Assembly: GCA_948602995.1 (NCBI GenBank)
Contig: CAPEBR010000035.1
Span: 1-40,008, forward strand
Direction: 5' to 3'
From: an uncultured Dorea sp.
GTDB lineage: Bacteria; Bacillota; Clostridia; Lachnospirales; Lachnospiraceae
DNA: 40,008 bases
Shown here: positions 31,471-40,008 of the stretch, piece after piece
Layout: each line of letters opens with the position of its first letter
Numbering within the stretch: position 1 is the first letter of the stretch
The notes under the pieces: generated by a model
What the model was told of the DNA's origin: nothing
Seen by the model: the letters and a program-made list of their open reading frames with translations, nothing else
Database searches by the model: none
Translations under genes and position numbers: made by a program

Positions 31471-32832
31471 CTACACAAGATAAGATAATATATCACTATC
31501 CATTACAATACAATTTTTGACCTTCAAAGATATCAAATAATTTAACATAATAATCTGCTTTTCCCCTTTTACTGCTATAAGCACAACACTGTCTTCATAT
31601 TCCCGCACTACTGCATCAATCTGTTTTACTGTGATACCGCCAATCTCTGACTCTGAAACTTGCAAATTCGTAACAGCAAAGACTAATTTTTCTTCATCAA
31701 CACCTGACGCCTTTAAACGCTCTGCCACATACCTCCCAATGACTCCTGCTCCATAAATTATAATTTTTTTATGCTCCTGAAGCACATGAAAAAAACCAAT
31801 TCGAGATAATTGATCGTTCTTTATATTCGCGAAATCAATACGTCTATCATGTTCTTGTTTTACTTTGCCCATAAAATATTCATATGGATTTTCCAACATT
31901 CTTTCTAATTCTGTTGCCTCATATGGATCACGCCATGCTACTTGCGAAAATTTCCCTTCTGCATTATCAATCTTAAATTCCTCTACCATCTTTTCAAAAA
32001 AGGCAAATTGAAATATTGATGATAATCGCTCCCAGCAATGCCAACGATATTCATAATATTTTTTACCTTCCAAAATCGGCCACAGCCTTTTTTGCCGTTC
32101 CGGTTCTTGTGTCTCAACATATCTCTCCATGCAATGTATTTCATCAAAAATACAATAGATTTTATATGGAGAGTTTACGGAAGACATCAGATTATCTGTC
32201 CGATAATATAATAAAGCGTCTGGTATTATACACATTCTTTTAGCCGTACTTAATACTTTAAACTGAAACGCAACATCTTGAAAAGAGGCTCCAGGCGTCT
32301 CGTTAAACCAAATCTGATTTTCGTTAAGAAACTCTTTTTTATATAATCCTGCCCAAATACTTGAATGTGCAGAATATAGTTCTGGGTAATTAATCGGTTC
32401 TATTACTTGTCCATAAAATTTTTCGGAATACTCCCGGCTATAGTCAATATTCCCCTCTGAACCTGCTGTATACTTAAAAAAATTACATTTCACTACATCT
32501 GCCGACTGTTTTTTTATTGTTTCATACAACTTCTCGTACATTTCCGGCTTTACAAAATCATCACTTTCTACAATACCAATGTATTGTGCTTTAGCCTCGT
32601 TAAATCCGAGATTCATAGTTTTTCCATAGCCTTCATTTTCTTTACTAATCACCCGAATCCGCTTGTCCCTCAGCTCATATTCTTTCAATATATCTAAAGA
32701 GGAATCTGTTGAGCCATCATTAATGCAAATCACTTCGAAGTCATGCAATGTTTGTTTCAAGAGACTGTCAAGACACTGTCTTAAATAATTTTCAACATTA
32801 TATACCGGAACAATAATCGAAAGTTTTAACAT
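31471..32832 (-). CDS. GT2 glycosyltransferase with C-terminal YGAG-type domain
   Basis: Family 2 glycosyltransferase of 453 aa. The GT-A domain spans about 1-230, with SIIVPVYN at the start, NDGSTD at 38-43 and the metal-binding ESDDF near 89-93. Residues about 355-453 form a Rossmann-like domain, KIIIYGAGVIGRYVAERL onward. The ATG at 32832 is two bases after the stop of the GT8 gene, behind AAAGGGGA, indicating translational coupling. A TTG-initiated extension overlapping the GT8 gene is less likely. It probably adds one sugar of the island glycan. Confidence 0.85.
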   Translation of the reverse strand: MLKLSIIVPVYNVENYLRQCLDSLLKQTLHDFEVICINDGSTDSSLDILKEYELRDKRIRVISKENEGYGKTMNLGFNEAKAQYIGIVESDDFVKPEMYEKLYETIKKQSADVVKCNFFKYTAGSEGNIDYSREYSEKFYGQVIEPINYPELYSAHSSIWAGLYKKEFLNENQIWFNETPGASFQDVAFQFKVLSTAKRMCIIPDALLYYRTDNLMSSVNSPYKIYCIFDEIHCMERYVETQEPERQKRLWPILEGKKYYEYRWHCWERLSSIFQFAFFEKMVEEFKIDNAEGKFSQVAWRDPYEATELERMLENPYEYFMGKVKQEHDRRIDFANIKNDQLSRIGFFHVLQEHKKIIIYGAGVIGRYVAERLKASGVDEEKLVFAVTNLQVSESEIGGITVKQIDAVVREYEDSVVLIAVKGEKQIIMLNYLISLKVKNCIVMDSDILSYLV

Positions 32833-32834
32833 AG

Positions 32835-34226
32835 CTATTTCCCCTTTAAAATCCAATTTTTCATTTGATACCTGTCATGCCAATTCTGATATTCTGAATT
32901 TAGCAATAGTTCCCTTTGCATTACATATAAATCATCTTGAAATCCATACATCTCACTCCCACGCTCTCTATAAAAAATATCCTTTAATTCATTTATGTAA
33001 TATTTCTCATCTAAATATATGTAACATTCTATTTTTTTACTATGTATATACACAAGAATATTTTCCCTATCTATAGAAGATTGCAAAAGCATCTCCGTCA
33101 CTTCATCGCTCCTGCGCTGGCTGCAATTTATAAACAAAGTGCCTTCTTTCCCCACTTCGCCTAAAGCGATTACATGAATTCCTTTATATATCTGTCCTTT
33201 CTTTTTAGGATCATTATCGCAGATTACCAATTTACTCTTAAATCCATTATTTAATAACCAGTCGCAAAACATCCTGCCATAATATGTGAATCCAAAAATA
33301 GCAATTTTCTGGTATTTTCTACATCTTCTCATATAATATGACCATTGACCTTCTTCAACTTTTTCCTCTATTCCCGCTTTCATCTCTTGATAAACTTTTT
33401 CTTCTTTCCACTCAGATGCTATATTCCACCATTCACTGCCTGCAAAACAAAAAGGATGTTTCCACGGTCTGACTGGCAGTGTCGCATAGTGAAGAATACC
33501 CTTTTTTTCTTTATACTCTATCAAAACATTTTCACTGATCCCACTTTGGCGTAATGAAGTTAATTCTCCTAAAAAAACTGTAAAAATATTCCATCTAGCT
33601 GGTAAATGCTTAATCTTTCCATAACAACAGATATTAATAATATCCTGATCTTCAAATAAATAGTTTTGCTCTAAGTGCCTCATAAAAATATGATCAAGCT
33701 TATCCTCTTTAATTTTCCGAAGGTTCATCACCATAACCCCTGCGTTTATATATTCTTTTAAAGATGGAATCTGCCCTGTTCTTTTTCGCCGTTCTTCCCG
33801 TTCTTCCTCCGAAATCATATCAATCCATATATCCCGGCATCCCGCAATATAATATTCATCCATGTCTACAGAAAATAAGTCTTGCAAATCATCTGTAACA
33901 AGTATATCCGAATCTAGATAAATGCATTTATCCACATTCAATAACTGACTCAATACCAGTCTGTAAAATGTCGCCTTTGTTATATGTCTGTTATTAATAA
34001 TTACGTTTTTGAAAATCTCCTTGTCTATTTGAATCATCTGAATATGTATATTAGAATACCTCTTATCCACTTTATTTAAAAGAAGATTGTCCGTATCTCC
34101 TTCATCAATTAGTATATAAATATTATACTCCGTATCTGAAGCTGCATACTTCGCTAATGATGTAATTGCTACACAGGTATAAAAAATATAGTTTTTATCC
34201 GTTGCAAATACTACTGGTATTCTCAT
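32835..34226 (-). CDS. GT8 glycosyltransferase with C-terminal YGAG-like domain
   Basis: Family 8 retaining glycosyltransferase, LgtC-like, 463 aa. It begins IPVVFATDKNY and has the DxD site LDSD at 104-107. The INAGVMVMNL motif at 160-169 and an HY...PWK end at 246-256 are both typical of the family. Residues about 305-400 are a Rossmann-like domain (IAIFGFTYYGR) in which the usual GAG is changed to GFT. A helical tail follows. GT8 enzymes of this type usually transfer galactose or glucose, but the donor cannot be assigned here. A GGGAG site nine bases before the ATG supports the start. The gap to manA is 41 bases. Confidence 0.85.
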   Translation of the reverse strand: MRIPVVFATDKNYIFYTCVAITSLAKYAASDTEYNIYILIDEGDTDNLLLNKVDKRYSNIHIQMIQIDKEIFKNVIINNRHITKATFYRLVLSQLLNVDKCIYLDSDILVTDDLQDLFSVDMDEYYIAGCRDIWIDMISEEEREERRKRTGQIPSLKEYINAGVMVMNLRKIKEDKLDHIFMRHLEQNYLFEDQDIINICCYGKIKHLPARWNIFTVFLGELTSLRQSGISENVLIEYKEKKGILHYATLPVRPWKHPFCFAGSEWWNIASEWKEEKVYQEMKAGIEEKVEEGQWSYYMRRCRKYQKIAIFGFTYYGRMFCDWLLNNGFKSKLVICDNDPKKKGQIYKGIHVIALGEVGKEGTLFINCSQRRSDEVTEMLLQSSIDRENILVYIHSKKIECYIYLDEKYYINELKDIFYRERGSEMYGFQDDLYVMQRELLLNSEYQNWHDRYQMKNWILKGK

Positions 34227-34267
34227 CTATGCTATCTCCCATTATAAAATGTCTATTATTTATGCTA

Positions 34268-35293
34268 CTATCCTCTCACATCAAGAAATTGTGCTTTCCC
34301 GTGCAGCTTTACCTTTGCAGAATCAGCCGGGAAAAAAATACAATCACCCTTAAAAAAACAGATAGACTCACCGTTTTCCATGTATACCGCACCGCATCCG
34401 CCAATACACAATAAAACATGAAAGGAGTCACTGCCAGTCTCATAACTCACCATATCTCTATGCCTCTCTGTATTAATAAGCATACGGTAAACCTCAAAAT
34501 ATTTACAGCGGCATAAAAGCTCTGATGCCCTGCCCGGAAAATATTTTAAAACCCGCATTGGCTGTATAGGCTCTGTACTTCCCTTAAGACTGGCTGCATT
34601 CAATGCTTTGTCTACATGAAGTTCTCTCTTATTTCCATTCTTGTCGATTCGTTCATAGTCATACAAACGATAGGTCAGATTAGAACTTTCCTGAATTTCT
34701 GCAAGCAATACTCCCGCCCCCACTGCATGGATAGTTCCAGCCTCTATATAATATACATCATCTTTTTTTACCCTTACCTTTTGCAGATGTTTCTCTACAG
34801 TTCCTTCCAAAATACTGTTGCGTAATGTGTCTCTATTCATTTCATGATGCAGCCCAAAAACCAACTGTGCATCCTTAACTGCATCCAGAACATACCACAT
34901 TTCCGTTTTTCCCATCTGTCCATTCTCATATTTATTGGCATACTCATCATCCGGATGAACCTGTACAGACAAATCTTCCTTTGCATCTATTAATTTAATT
35001 AAAACAGGAAGTTCTCCTGATGCTTTCGAATGATTTCCCAAAAACTCGGGATGCTCTTGTAATACCTTTGTCAACAGCCATCCTCTAAATTCGCCATTTA
35101 CCACTTGACATGTTCCATCTGGATGTGTAGAACATTCCCATGTTTCCGCTAATGGAGACATATCCATATCCTTTCCAAAATCATCCTTCAACCTGCTGCC
35201 GCCCCATAGATAATCCTTCCCCACAGGTTTCAAAAGAAATGGTTTAGCTTTTGTGCTCTTTTCAGAGCTCAAGCGGGAATTTTTGTTTATCAT
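34268..35293 (-). CDS. manA: mannose-6-phosphate isomerase, class I
   Basis: Interconverts fructose-6-phosphate and mannose-6-phosphate, the entry step to GDP-mannose and GDP-fucose. At 341 aa it is a normal Firmicute class I enzyme, with the zinc-site motif SVQVHPDDEYA, the downstream EMWYVL and an EAGTIHAVGAG motif. A cupin-like C-terminus follows. The ATG at 35293 lies inside the last codons of manC (32-base overlap), with a GGAG site ten bases before it, so the two are translationally coupled. The phosphomannomutase needed between ManA and ManC is not in this window and must be encoded elsewhere. Confidence 0.93.
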   Translation of the reverse strand: MINKNSRLSSEKSTKAKPFLLKPVGKDYLWGGSRLKDDFGKDMDMSPLAETWECSTHPDGTCQVVNGEFRGWLLTKVLQEHPEFLGNHSKASGELPVLIKLIDAKEDLSVQVHPDDEYANKYENGQMGKTEMWYVLDAVKDAQLVFGLHHEMNRDTLRNSILEGTVEKHLQKVRVKKDDVYYIEAGTIHAVGAGVLLAEIQESSNLTYRLYDYERIDKNGNKRELHVDKALNAASLKGSTEPIQPMRVLKYFPGRASELLCRCKYFEVYRMLINTERHRDMVSYETGSDSFHVLLCIGGCGAVYMENGESICFFKGDCIFFPADSAKVKLHGKAQFLDVRG

Positions 35294-36578
35294 GAATACT
35301 TATCTCCTTACCAAGCTGTACCTCGATTAACTGCAGTTCTGTATCAGCAATTACTGTATGTCTGCAGCCAGCCTCCATTGTAAGTACATCTCCCGCCTGA
35401 ATCTCCTGCTCCATGCCGTCTACAATCGTACAGCCTTTTCCCGAAATAGCCACCCATACTTCATTGCGGTTTTTATGACTATGATAATTCATTCTGTGCC
35501 CGGGATTAAGTGTAACCTTAATTGTCAGACTTTCTGCGCCGATATCAATAACACGAAAACTACCCCAGGATTTTTCTGCAAACATAACCTTCCGGTCAAT
35601 TCTATCTACAAAAGGCTTAATATAGCTGGACTGCTCTTTATCGGAAATCAAAACTCCCTGCGGGCTGGCTGAAATTACTACATCATGCAGGCCTATTGCC
35701 ATAATCGGAATATCAAGTTCATTGATGACATGAACATTACTACATTTGTCATTTATAACAACTTCACCAATACACTCCTCCTCCATGGCCTCCGTCAGGG
35801 TATTCCATGTTCCAAGATCTTTCCATTCACCTGTAAAACGCAAAACCTGAATTTCTTTTTCCTTCTCAACTACCGCATAATCAAAACTAATCTTAGGCAG
35901 TGTTTCATACCGATATAACAAATCCTGATAATCTGTAAAATCTATTAATTCGTGTGCCTTATCCAAAATATATTTTATTTTACACGCAAATACCCCACCA
36001 TTCCACAAAGCTCCCTGCCCTATATATGTTTCAGCAGTTTCTTTGTCTGGCTTTTCTTTAAACATCGAAACTTTACTTATATCTTTCCTTGCCTCCGTAA
36101 GAATATATCCATATTTCTCACTCGGATATGTAGGTTCAATTCCCATCAGGACAAGGTTCGCTTCGCCTGTTTCCGCCTGTTTCCCAAGTTCTTTCAAAGT
36201 TTCAAAATATCTTTCATCCACATATGGATCAACCGGACATATAATCACAGATTCTTCAGCGTTTACCTTAAGCATATCCCTTAAGTAAGCAACAGCTAAT
36301 ACAATAGCCGGAAATGTATCTCTGCGGCACGGCTCAATAGAAATATCAATGTTTTCTCCTAATTGATTATGTATTGCCGAAACCTGTGTCTTGGGCGCAG
36401 CAATTGTTATCATGGCATTCTCATCCACCTTACGTATCTGATGATACACCCGCTGCACCATAGATTCGTAGTCCCCGTCCTTCCTCTTAAATATCTTAAT
36501 AAACTGTTTAGAACGTATATCATTTGATAGTGGCCACAACCGTTCACCAGAACCACCCGATAATAATACAATATTCAT
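35262..36578 (-). CDS. manC: mannose-1-phosphate guanylyltransferase
   Basis: Makes GDP-mannose from mannose-1-phosphate and GTP. At 438 aa it contains the nucleotidyltransferase signature LLSGGSGERLWPLS at 5-18, a KPD motif (FKEKPD) and a FDYAVVEK stretch. A C-terminal cupin segment (NPGHRMNYHSH onward) has the form usually seen in the bifunctional ManC/AlgA type. The isomerase function of the bifunctional type is supplied separately by the overlapping manA. An AAGGAGA site precedes the ATG, and 51 bases separate it from fcl. The enzyme feeds gmd and fcl in the same operon. Confidence 0.95.
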   Translation of the reverse strand: MNIVLLSGGSGERLWPLSNDIRSKQFIKIFKRKDGDYESMVQRVYHQIRKVDENAMITIAAPKTQVSAIHNQLGENIDISIEPCRRDTFPAIVLAVAYLRDMLKVNAEESVIICPVDPYVDERYFETLKELGKQAETGEANLVLMGIEPTYPSEKYGYILTEARKDISKVSMFKEKPDKETAETYIGQGALWNGGVFACKIKYILDKAHELIDFTDYQDLLYRYETLPKISFDYAVVEKEKEIQVLRFTGEWKDLGTWNTLTEAMEEECIGEVVINDKCSNVHVINELDIPIMAIGLHDVVISASPQGVLISDKEQSSYIKPFVDRIDRKVMFAEKSWGSFRVIDIGAESLTIKVTLNPGHRMNYHSHKNRNEVWVAISGKGCTIVDGMEQEIQAGDVLTMEAGCRHTVIADTELQLIEVQLGKEISIHDKQKFPLEL

Positions 36579-36629
36579 ATAAAGTATTCTCCTTTTTCCA
36601 TTGATACTTGACTTGTACCTGTGGCTCTA

Positions 36630-37574
36630 TTACCGTTCTGCCCTTGCAGGATTTTGTAAAAAATCTTCATAAGCCATACGAATTCCATCCTTAAGCTCTG
36701 TTCGATAAGTCCATCCTAATGCTTTTGCCTTAGACACATCCAAAAGTTTCCGGGGTGTTCCATTGGGCTTCGTAGTATCCCAGTAGATTTCTCCCTTATA
36801 TCCCACAATCTTTGCAACGACTTCCGTCAATTCCCTTATAGTCATCTCTTTACCTGTCCCTGCATTTATAGTTTCATTTCCGCTATAATGATTCATAAGA
36901 AACACACACAGTTCTGCCAAATCATCCACATATAAAAACTCTCTCAATGGGGAGCCATCTCCCCAGCAGACAACATAAGGAGCATTATCTTTTTTTGCTT
37001 CGTGAAACCGACGTATAAGTGCCGGCAGTACATGACTATGAAGCGGATGATAATTGTCATTAGGTCCATACAAATTCGTTGGCATAACGCTAATATAGTC
37101 CGTACCATATTGACGGTTCAAAAATTCACAATATTTTAATCCTGATATCTTTGCCAGGGCATAGGCTTCATTTGTTTTTTCCAGCTCCCCAGTAAGCAGG
37201 CATTCTTCCTTCATAGGCTGCTGTGCCATACGCGGATAAATACAAGATGAACCGAGGAATTCTAATTTCTTACATCCATTTTTCCATGCCGAGTGGATAA
37301 CATTCATTTCAAGAATCATATTATCATAAAGAAAGTCTGCCAGCGCCTCATGATTCGCCACAATACCTCCAACCCGGGCAGCAGCAAGAAAAACATATTC
37401 CGGCTTCTCTGCCGAAAAAAAATCTTCCACATCATTCTGCCGGCAAAGGTCAAGCTCACTGTGAGTTCGGGTAATTAGACTTGTATAGCCATGCCTCTGT
37501 AACTCACGGACAATAGCCGAGCCAACCATTCCCTGATGGCCTGCAACATATATTCTCGAATTTTTCTCCATCAT
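36630..37574 (-). CDS. fcl: GDP-L-fucose synthase
   Basis: Short-chain dehydrogenase/epimerase that converts GDP-4-keto-6-deoxymannose to GDP-L-fucose using NADPH. At 314 aa it is the usual length. The NAD(P)-binding GHQGMVG is at 12-18, the SSCIYP motif at 109-114, and the catalytic Tyr138 and Lys142 lie in YALAK. The substrate-side NLYGPNDNY motif is also present. It starts five bases after gmd with a GGAG site, so gmd-fcl is a tightly coupled pair. This is the last step of GDP-fucose synthesis and gives a donor for the RGTD-motif enzyme at 16739-18136 or another fucosyltransferase. Confidence 0.96.
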   Translation of the reverse strand: MMEKNSRIYVAGHQGMVGSAIVRELQRHGYTSLITRTHSELDLCRQNDVEDFFSAEKPEYVFLAAARVGGIVANHEALADFLYDNMILEMNVIHSAWKNGCKKLEFLGSSCIYPRMAQQPMKEECLLTGELEKTNEAYALAKISGLKYCEFLNRQYGTDYISVMPTNLYGPNDNYHPLHSHVLPALIRRFHEAKKDNAPYVVCWGDGSPLREFLYVDDLAELCVFLMNHYSGNETINAGTGKEMTIRELTEVVAKIVGYKGEIYWDTTKPNGTPRKLLDVSKAKALGWTYRTELKDGIRMAYEDFLQNPARAER

Positions 37575-37579
37575 AACTT

Positions 37580-38596
37580 TTATCTCCTTATATCATGCTC
37601 AACCATAATACGTACCAGCTCTTCAAAGGACGTCTTAACCGGATTCCATCCCAGTTCTTTTTTTGCCTTAGTCGGATCTCCCAGCAAGTTTACAACATCA
37701 GTAGGGCGATAAAAATCCGAAGATACCTCCACCAATATCTTACCCGTTGCCTTATCTACTCCCTTTTCATCAACTCCTGTTCCCTGCCACTCTAATTCTA
37801 TACCTGCACAGTGAAACGCAAGCTCAGCAAATTCACGGACCGAATGTTGAACCCCGGTAGCAATGACAAAATCTTCTGGTTTGTCATGCTGCAGCATCAG
37901 CCACATACACTCCACATAATCTTTCGCATATCCCCAATCACGCATACTGGAAAGGTTTCCCAGAAAAAGCTTATCCTGCCTGCCTTGAGCAATCTTTGCT
38001 GCCGCCAGAGAAATCTTTCGGGTGACAAACGTCTCTCCCCTTCGTTCAGACTCATGATTAAATAAAATCCCATTGCAGCAAAACATATTATACGCAGCTC
38101 TGTACTCTTTGACAATCCAGAATCCGTATTGCTTTGCAACGGCATAGGGACTATAAGGGTGAAACGGTGTAGCTTCATTTTGAGGCACTTCCTCCACCTT
38201 CCCATATAATTCAGAGGTCGAAGCCTGGTAGATACGGCAGGTTTCCCCTAATCCGCATAAGCGGACAGCCTCCAATACCCGCAGTACACCTAATGCCACT
38301 ACATTTGCCGTATACTCTGGCACATCAAAGCTAACCTGAACATGACTTTGTGCTGCCAAATTATAGATTTCATTAGGACGGACATTTCCTATAACAGTCA
38401 TCAGGCTAACAGAATCACCCAAATCGCCATAGTGAAGATGAAAATGTTTATTTTCTTCTAAATGCGCAATCCTCTCCCGGTAATCCACTGAAGAGCGGCG
38501 GATCAGCCCATGGACTTCATATCCTTTATCCAGTAAAAATTCAGCCAGGTAAGAGCCATCCTGTCCAGTCACCCCAGTAATCAATGCTTTTTTCAT
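37580..38596 (-). CDS. gmd: GDP-mannose 4,6-dehydratase
   Basis: Catalyses GDP-mannose to GDP-4-keto-6-deoxy-D-mannose. At 338 aa it has the nucleotide-binding GVTGQDGSYLAE at 8-19, the catalytic Thr127 in STSELYGK, and Tyr151 and Lys155 in YSPYAVAK. The Gmd-typical NHESERRGETFVTRKI and DFYRPTDV motifs are present. The ATG at 38596 is chosen because it matches the family start; a TTG 15 bases upstream would add five residues. It lies 31 bases after the GT2 gene in the operon and just before fcl. Confidence 0.96.
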   Translation of the reverse strand: MKKALITGVTGQDGSYLAEFLLDKGYEVHGLIRRSSVDYRERIAHLEENKHFHLHYGDLGDSVSLMTVIGNVRPNEIYNLAAQSHVQVSFDVPEYTANVVALGVLRVLEAVRLCGLGETCRIYQASTSELYGKVEEVPQNEATPFHPYSPYAVAKQYGFWIVKEYRAAYNMFCCNGILFNHESERRGETFVTRKISLAAAKIAQGRQDKLFLGNLSSMRDWGYAKDYVECMWLMLQHDKPEDFVIATGVQHSVREFAELAFHCAGIELEWQGTGVDEKGVDKATGKILVEVSSDFYRPTDVVNLLGDPTKAKKELGWNPVKTSFEELVRIMVEHDIRR

Positions 38597-38627
38597 TTCA
38601 GTAATCCTCAACTTTAAAATATAATTA

Positions 38628-39845
38628 TTATTCTTTAATATAAAACTTATACAGCTCAGATTTTCTCTCTGGTTCCTGATAAAGTATTTTTCTCTCTGTT
38701 ACCCCACATTCTAACAGACATCCCCGTATCTCATCTGCTATTTTTCTTTTTTTCACCGCAACCAATACATAGTCCCAAAAGATTTCTTTCAGAGAATCAG
38801 GGTGAGTAATCATCATGCCTTCTATCTTATTTCCATATTTATAATTGTCAACCCATAACACAACCTCTACATTATCTAGCTGCTTTAATTGCTTATAATA
38901 AGACTGCCCCACATTTCCTGCGCTAAATATTGCTATTTTATATTTTTTATCTGCTGGTATGGAAGGTAAACTCCACCAACCTGCCACATTTGACTTCTCA
39001 TATCCATATCCAAAAATATCCAGGGTTCCATTATTTATAAAAGAATTCATAAAATATTTTAATTGCAGAAGCATGATCTCTGGATATGATGAATCAAGAA
39101 ATACTTGTTCCATGTAATGATGAAGATGCACTGCATTAACAAAATATCTTTCATCCCTTTTCCCTGAACAAATTGAATCGTCCCGCCTCATATAATGATA
39201 ATATGGATGATTGTCTATCACGATTGATGATGCACGCAAACAGGCATCAAACACACAGGCCACATCCTCCCCATCAAAAATTCTCTCATCCAAATCATTA
39301 AGACATGGCTCAATCACATCTCTTTTAAATAATTTCCCCCACATATATTGAAGTATACCAAATTGAAATAGGCCTGTTCCTTCAAAATAAAGCATCCGGG
39401 GATAAACCTGTTCTTCTAAGTTTTTCTTATCATAGAAACCTTCTTCAAATCTATTTCCTGCTTTAATAACCTCTCCGTCTTGCTCTATAGAACAACCCGA
39501 GGCTACTATATCTGCCTGACCTTTTTCTGTCAGCTTATATAGATTCTCTAATAGGCACGCTTCTATCCAGTCATCACTGTCAACAAATGCTATGTATTCA
39601 CCCTGCGATACCTCTAATCCAAACTTTCTTGCTTTTGTACTTCCCCCATTTTCCTGATGTAAAACTATAATACGCTCGTCTTCTAGCGCATATCTTTTAC
39701 AAATATCTAGTGAATCATCCTTAGATCCATCATCTACTAAAATAATCTCCATAGACTGAAATGTCTGATTTAGTACACTATTTAAACATCTTGACAGATA
39801 TTGTCCAGAATTATAGATTGGTATGATAACCGAAATCTTTACCAT
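38628..39845 (-). CDS. GT2 glycosyltransferase with C-terminal YGAG-like domain
   Basis: Family 2 glycosyltransferase of 405 aa. The GT-A fold begins VKISVIIPIYN, with VDDGSKD at 37-43 and the metal site VDSDDW at 88-93. Residues about 302-405 form the Rossmann-like accessory domain, beginning KIAIFSAGNVGQSYY with the usual tyrosine-glycine start changed. The ATG at 39845 has a GGAG site seven bases before it; the upstream GTG is less likely. It lies 10 bases after the partial gene at the right edge. The specific sugar is unknown. Confidence 0.85.
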   Translation of the reverse strand: MVKISVIIPIYNSGQYLSRCLNSVLNQTFQSMEIILVDDGSKDDSLDICKRYALEDERIIVLHQENGGSTKARKFGLEVSQGEYIAFVDSDDWIEACLLENLYKLTEKGQADIVASGCSIEQDGEVIKAGNRFEEGFYDKKNLEEQVYPRMLYFEGTGLFQFGILQYMWGKLFKRDVIEPCLNDLDERIFDGEDVACVFDACLRASSIVIDNHPYYHYMRRDDSICSGKRDERYFVNAVHLHHYMEQVFLDSSYPEIMLLQLKYFMNSFINNGTLDIFGYGYEKSNVAGWWSLPSIPADKKYKIAIFSAGNVGQSYYKQLKQLDNVEVVLWVDNYKYGNKIEGMMITHPDSLKEIFWDYVLVAVKKRKIADEIRGCLLECGVTERKILYQEPERKSELYKFYIKE

Positions 39846-39855
39846 ATACTGCTCC

Positions 39856-40008
39856 TTAACTCTCACAAACCACTTCCTCCAACGATATTATTGGAAATTT
39901 AACTTTTTCTTCCAGCATGGACGCTATACTGCCATAAGCTGCCGTCACAGTAATGATCACCGCATCTACCTGCGGTAATTCCTCTGTTGGTTTCTTCACA
40001 CTTAACTC
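39856..40008 (-). CDS. C-terminal end of a protein with a Rossmann-like accessory domain (partial)
   Basis: An open frame enters from the right edge and stops at 39856-39858. The 50 visible residues include VDAVIITVTAAYGSIASML and FPIISLEEVV. These fit the end of the same Rossmann-like accessory domain carried by neighbouring glycan enzymes, where a V-x-x-A-V-I-V-T strand is followed by a helix and a CPVISLED-like strand. The rest of the gene lies outside the window. Ten bases separate it from the GT2 start, so it belongs to the operon. Confidence 0.55.
   Translation of the reverse strand, partial: ELSVKKPTEELPQVDAVIITVTAAYGSIASMLEEKVKFPIISLEEVVCES

Noticed and set aside
1..40008. tRNA, rRNA or prophage structural genes
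   Set aside because: No cloverleaf, ribosomal RNA segment or phage structural protein was recognised on either strand.

Overview
The window reads as chromosomal DNA of a low-to-mid GC, flagellated Gram-positive anaerobe, most likely a Lachnospiraceae-type clostridium. This is inferred from protein style: an AgrC/AgrA-type two-component pair, short Firmicute flagellins, strong GGAGG-type ribosome sites, and many PD-(D/E)XK and LicD-type genes of the kind common in gut clostridia. The core of the window is a flagellin and surface-glycan island.

Layout. (1) 1-2126: an AgrC-like histidine kinase and AgrA-like LytTR regulator behind a good sigma-A promoter. (2) 2127-4470: a mobile-element scar holding direct repeats, two tiny ORFs, a tyrosine integrase, stem-loop elements and a nuclease-transposase remnant. 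(3) 4448-6872: two tandem paralogous membrane-anchored proteins with a repeat domain and a BspA-like leucine-rich repeat. (4) 7004-11210: two divergent paralogous SunS-like glycosyltransferases with TPR-like tails. (5) 11220-16686: two near-identical flagellin genes in opposite orientation, forming roughly 1.1-kb inverted arms around a 3.28-kb centre that carries a serine recombinase, a CgeB-like glycosyltransferase and an Rpn-type nuclease. (6) 16739-18136: a protein with a fucosyltransferase-like RGTD motif. (7) 18260-21839: a cytidylyltransferase and a methyltransferase-LicD fusion. (8) 21879-27058: three tandem 561-aa AAA-ATPase/PD-(D/E)XK paralogues. (9) 27298-40008: a long leftward operon with a HAD-type protein, a DUF4422 protein, GT8 and GT2 glycosyltransferases, and the complete mannose-6-phosphate to GDP-L-fucose route (manA, manC, gmd, fcl). 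It runs off the right edge.

The most unusual signal is a perfect or near-perfect 37-38 bp palindrome present five times. One half encodes the peptide LGTGHF or LGTGYF, followed by a stop codon at its exact centre. Five proteins from four unrelated families end with this tail. At 14356-14393 two convergent genes share a single copy and both take their tail and stop from it. Comparing the two SunS-like paralogues shows a native C-terminus replaced by the tail. A second recurring theme is a Rossmann-like YGAGxxG accessory domain attached to at least seven, probably eight, different glycan enzymes.

Working model (inference): the leftward operon makes GDP-fucose and assembles a glycan. LicD and cytidylyltransferase enzymes add a phospho-linked substituent. 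The SunS-like, CgeB-like and RGTD glycosyltransferases next to the flagellin genes decorate flagellin. The inverted flagellin pair with its own serine recombinase is a candidate for inversion or gene conversion.
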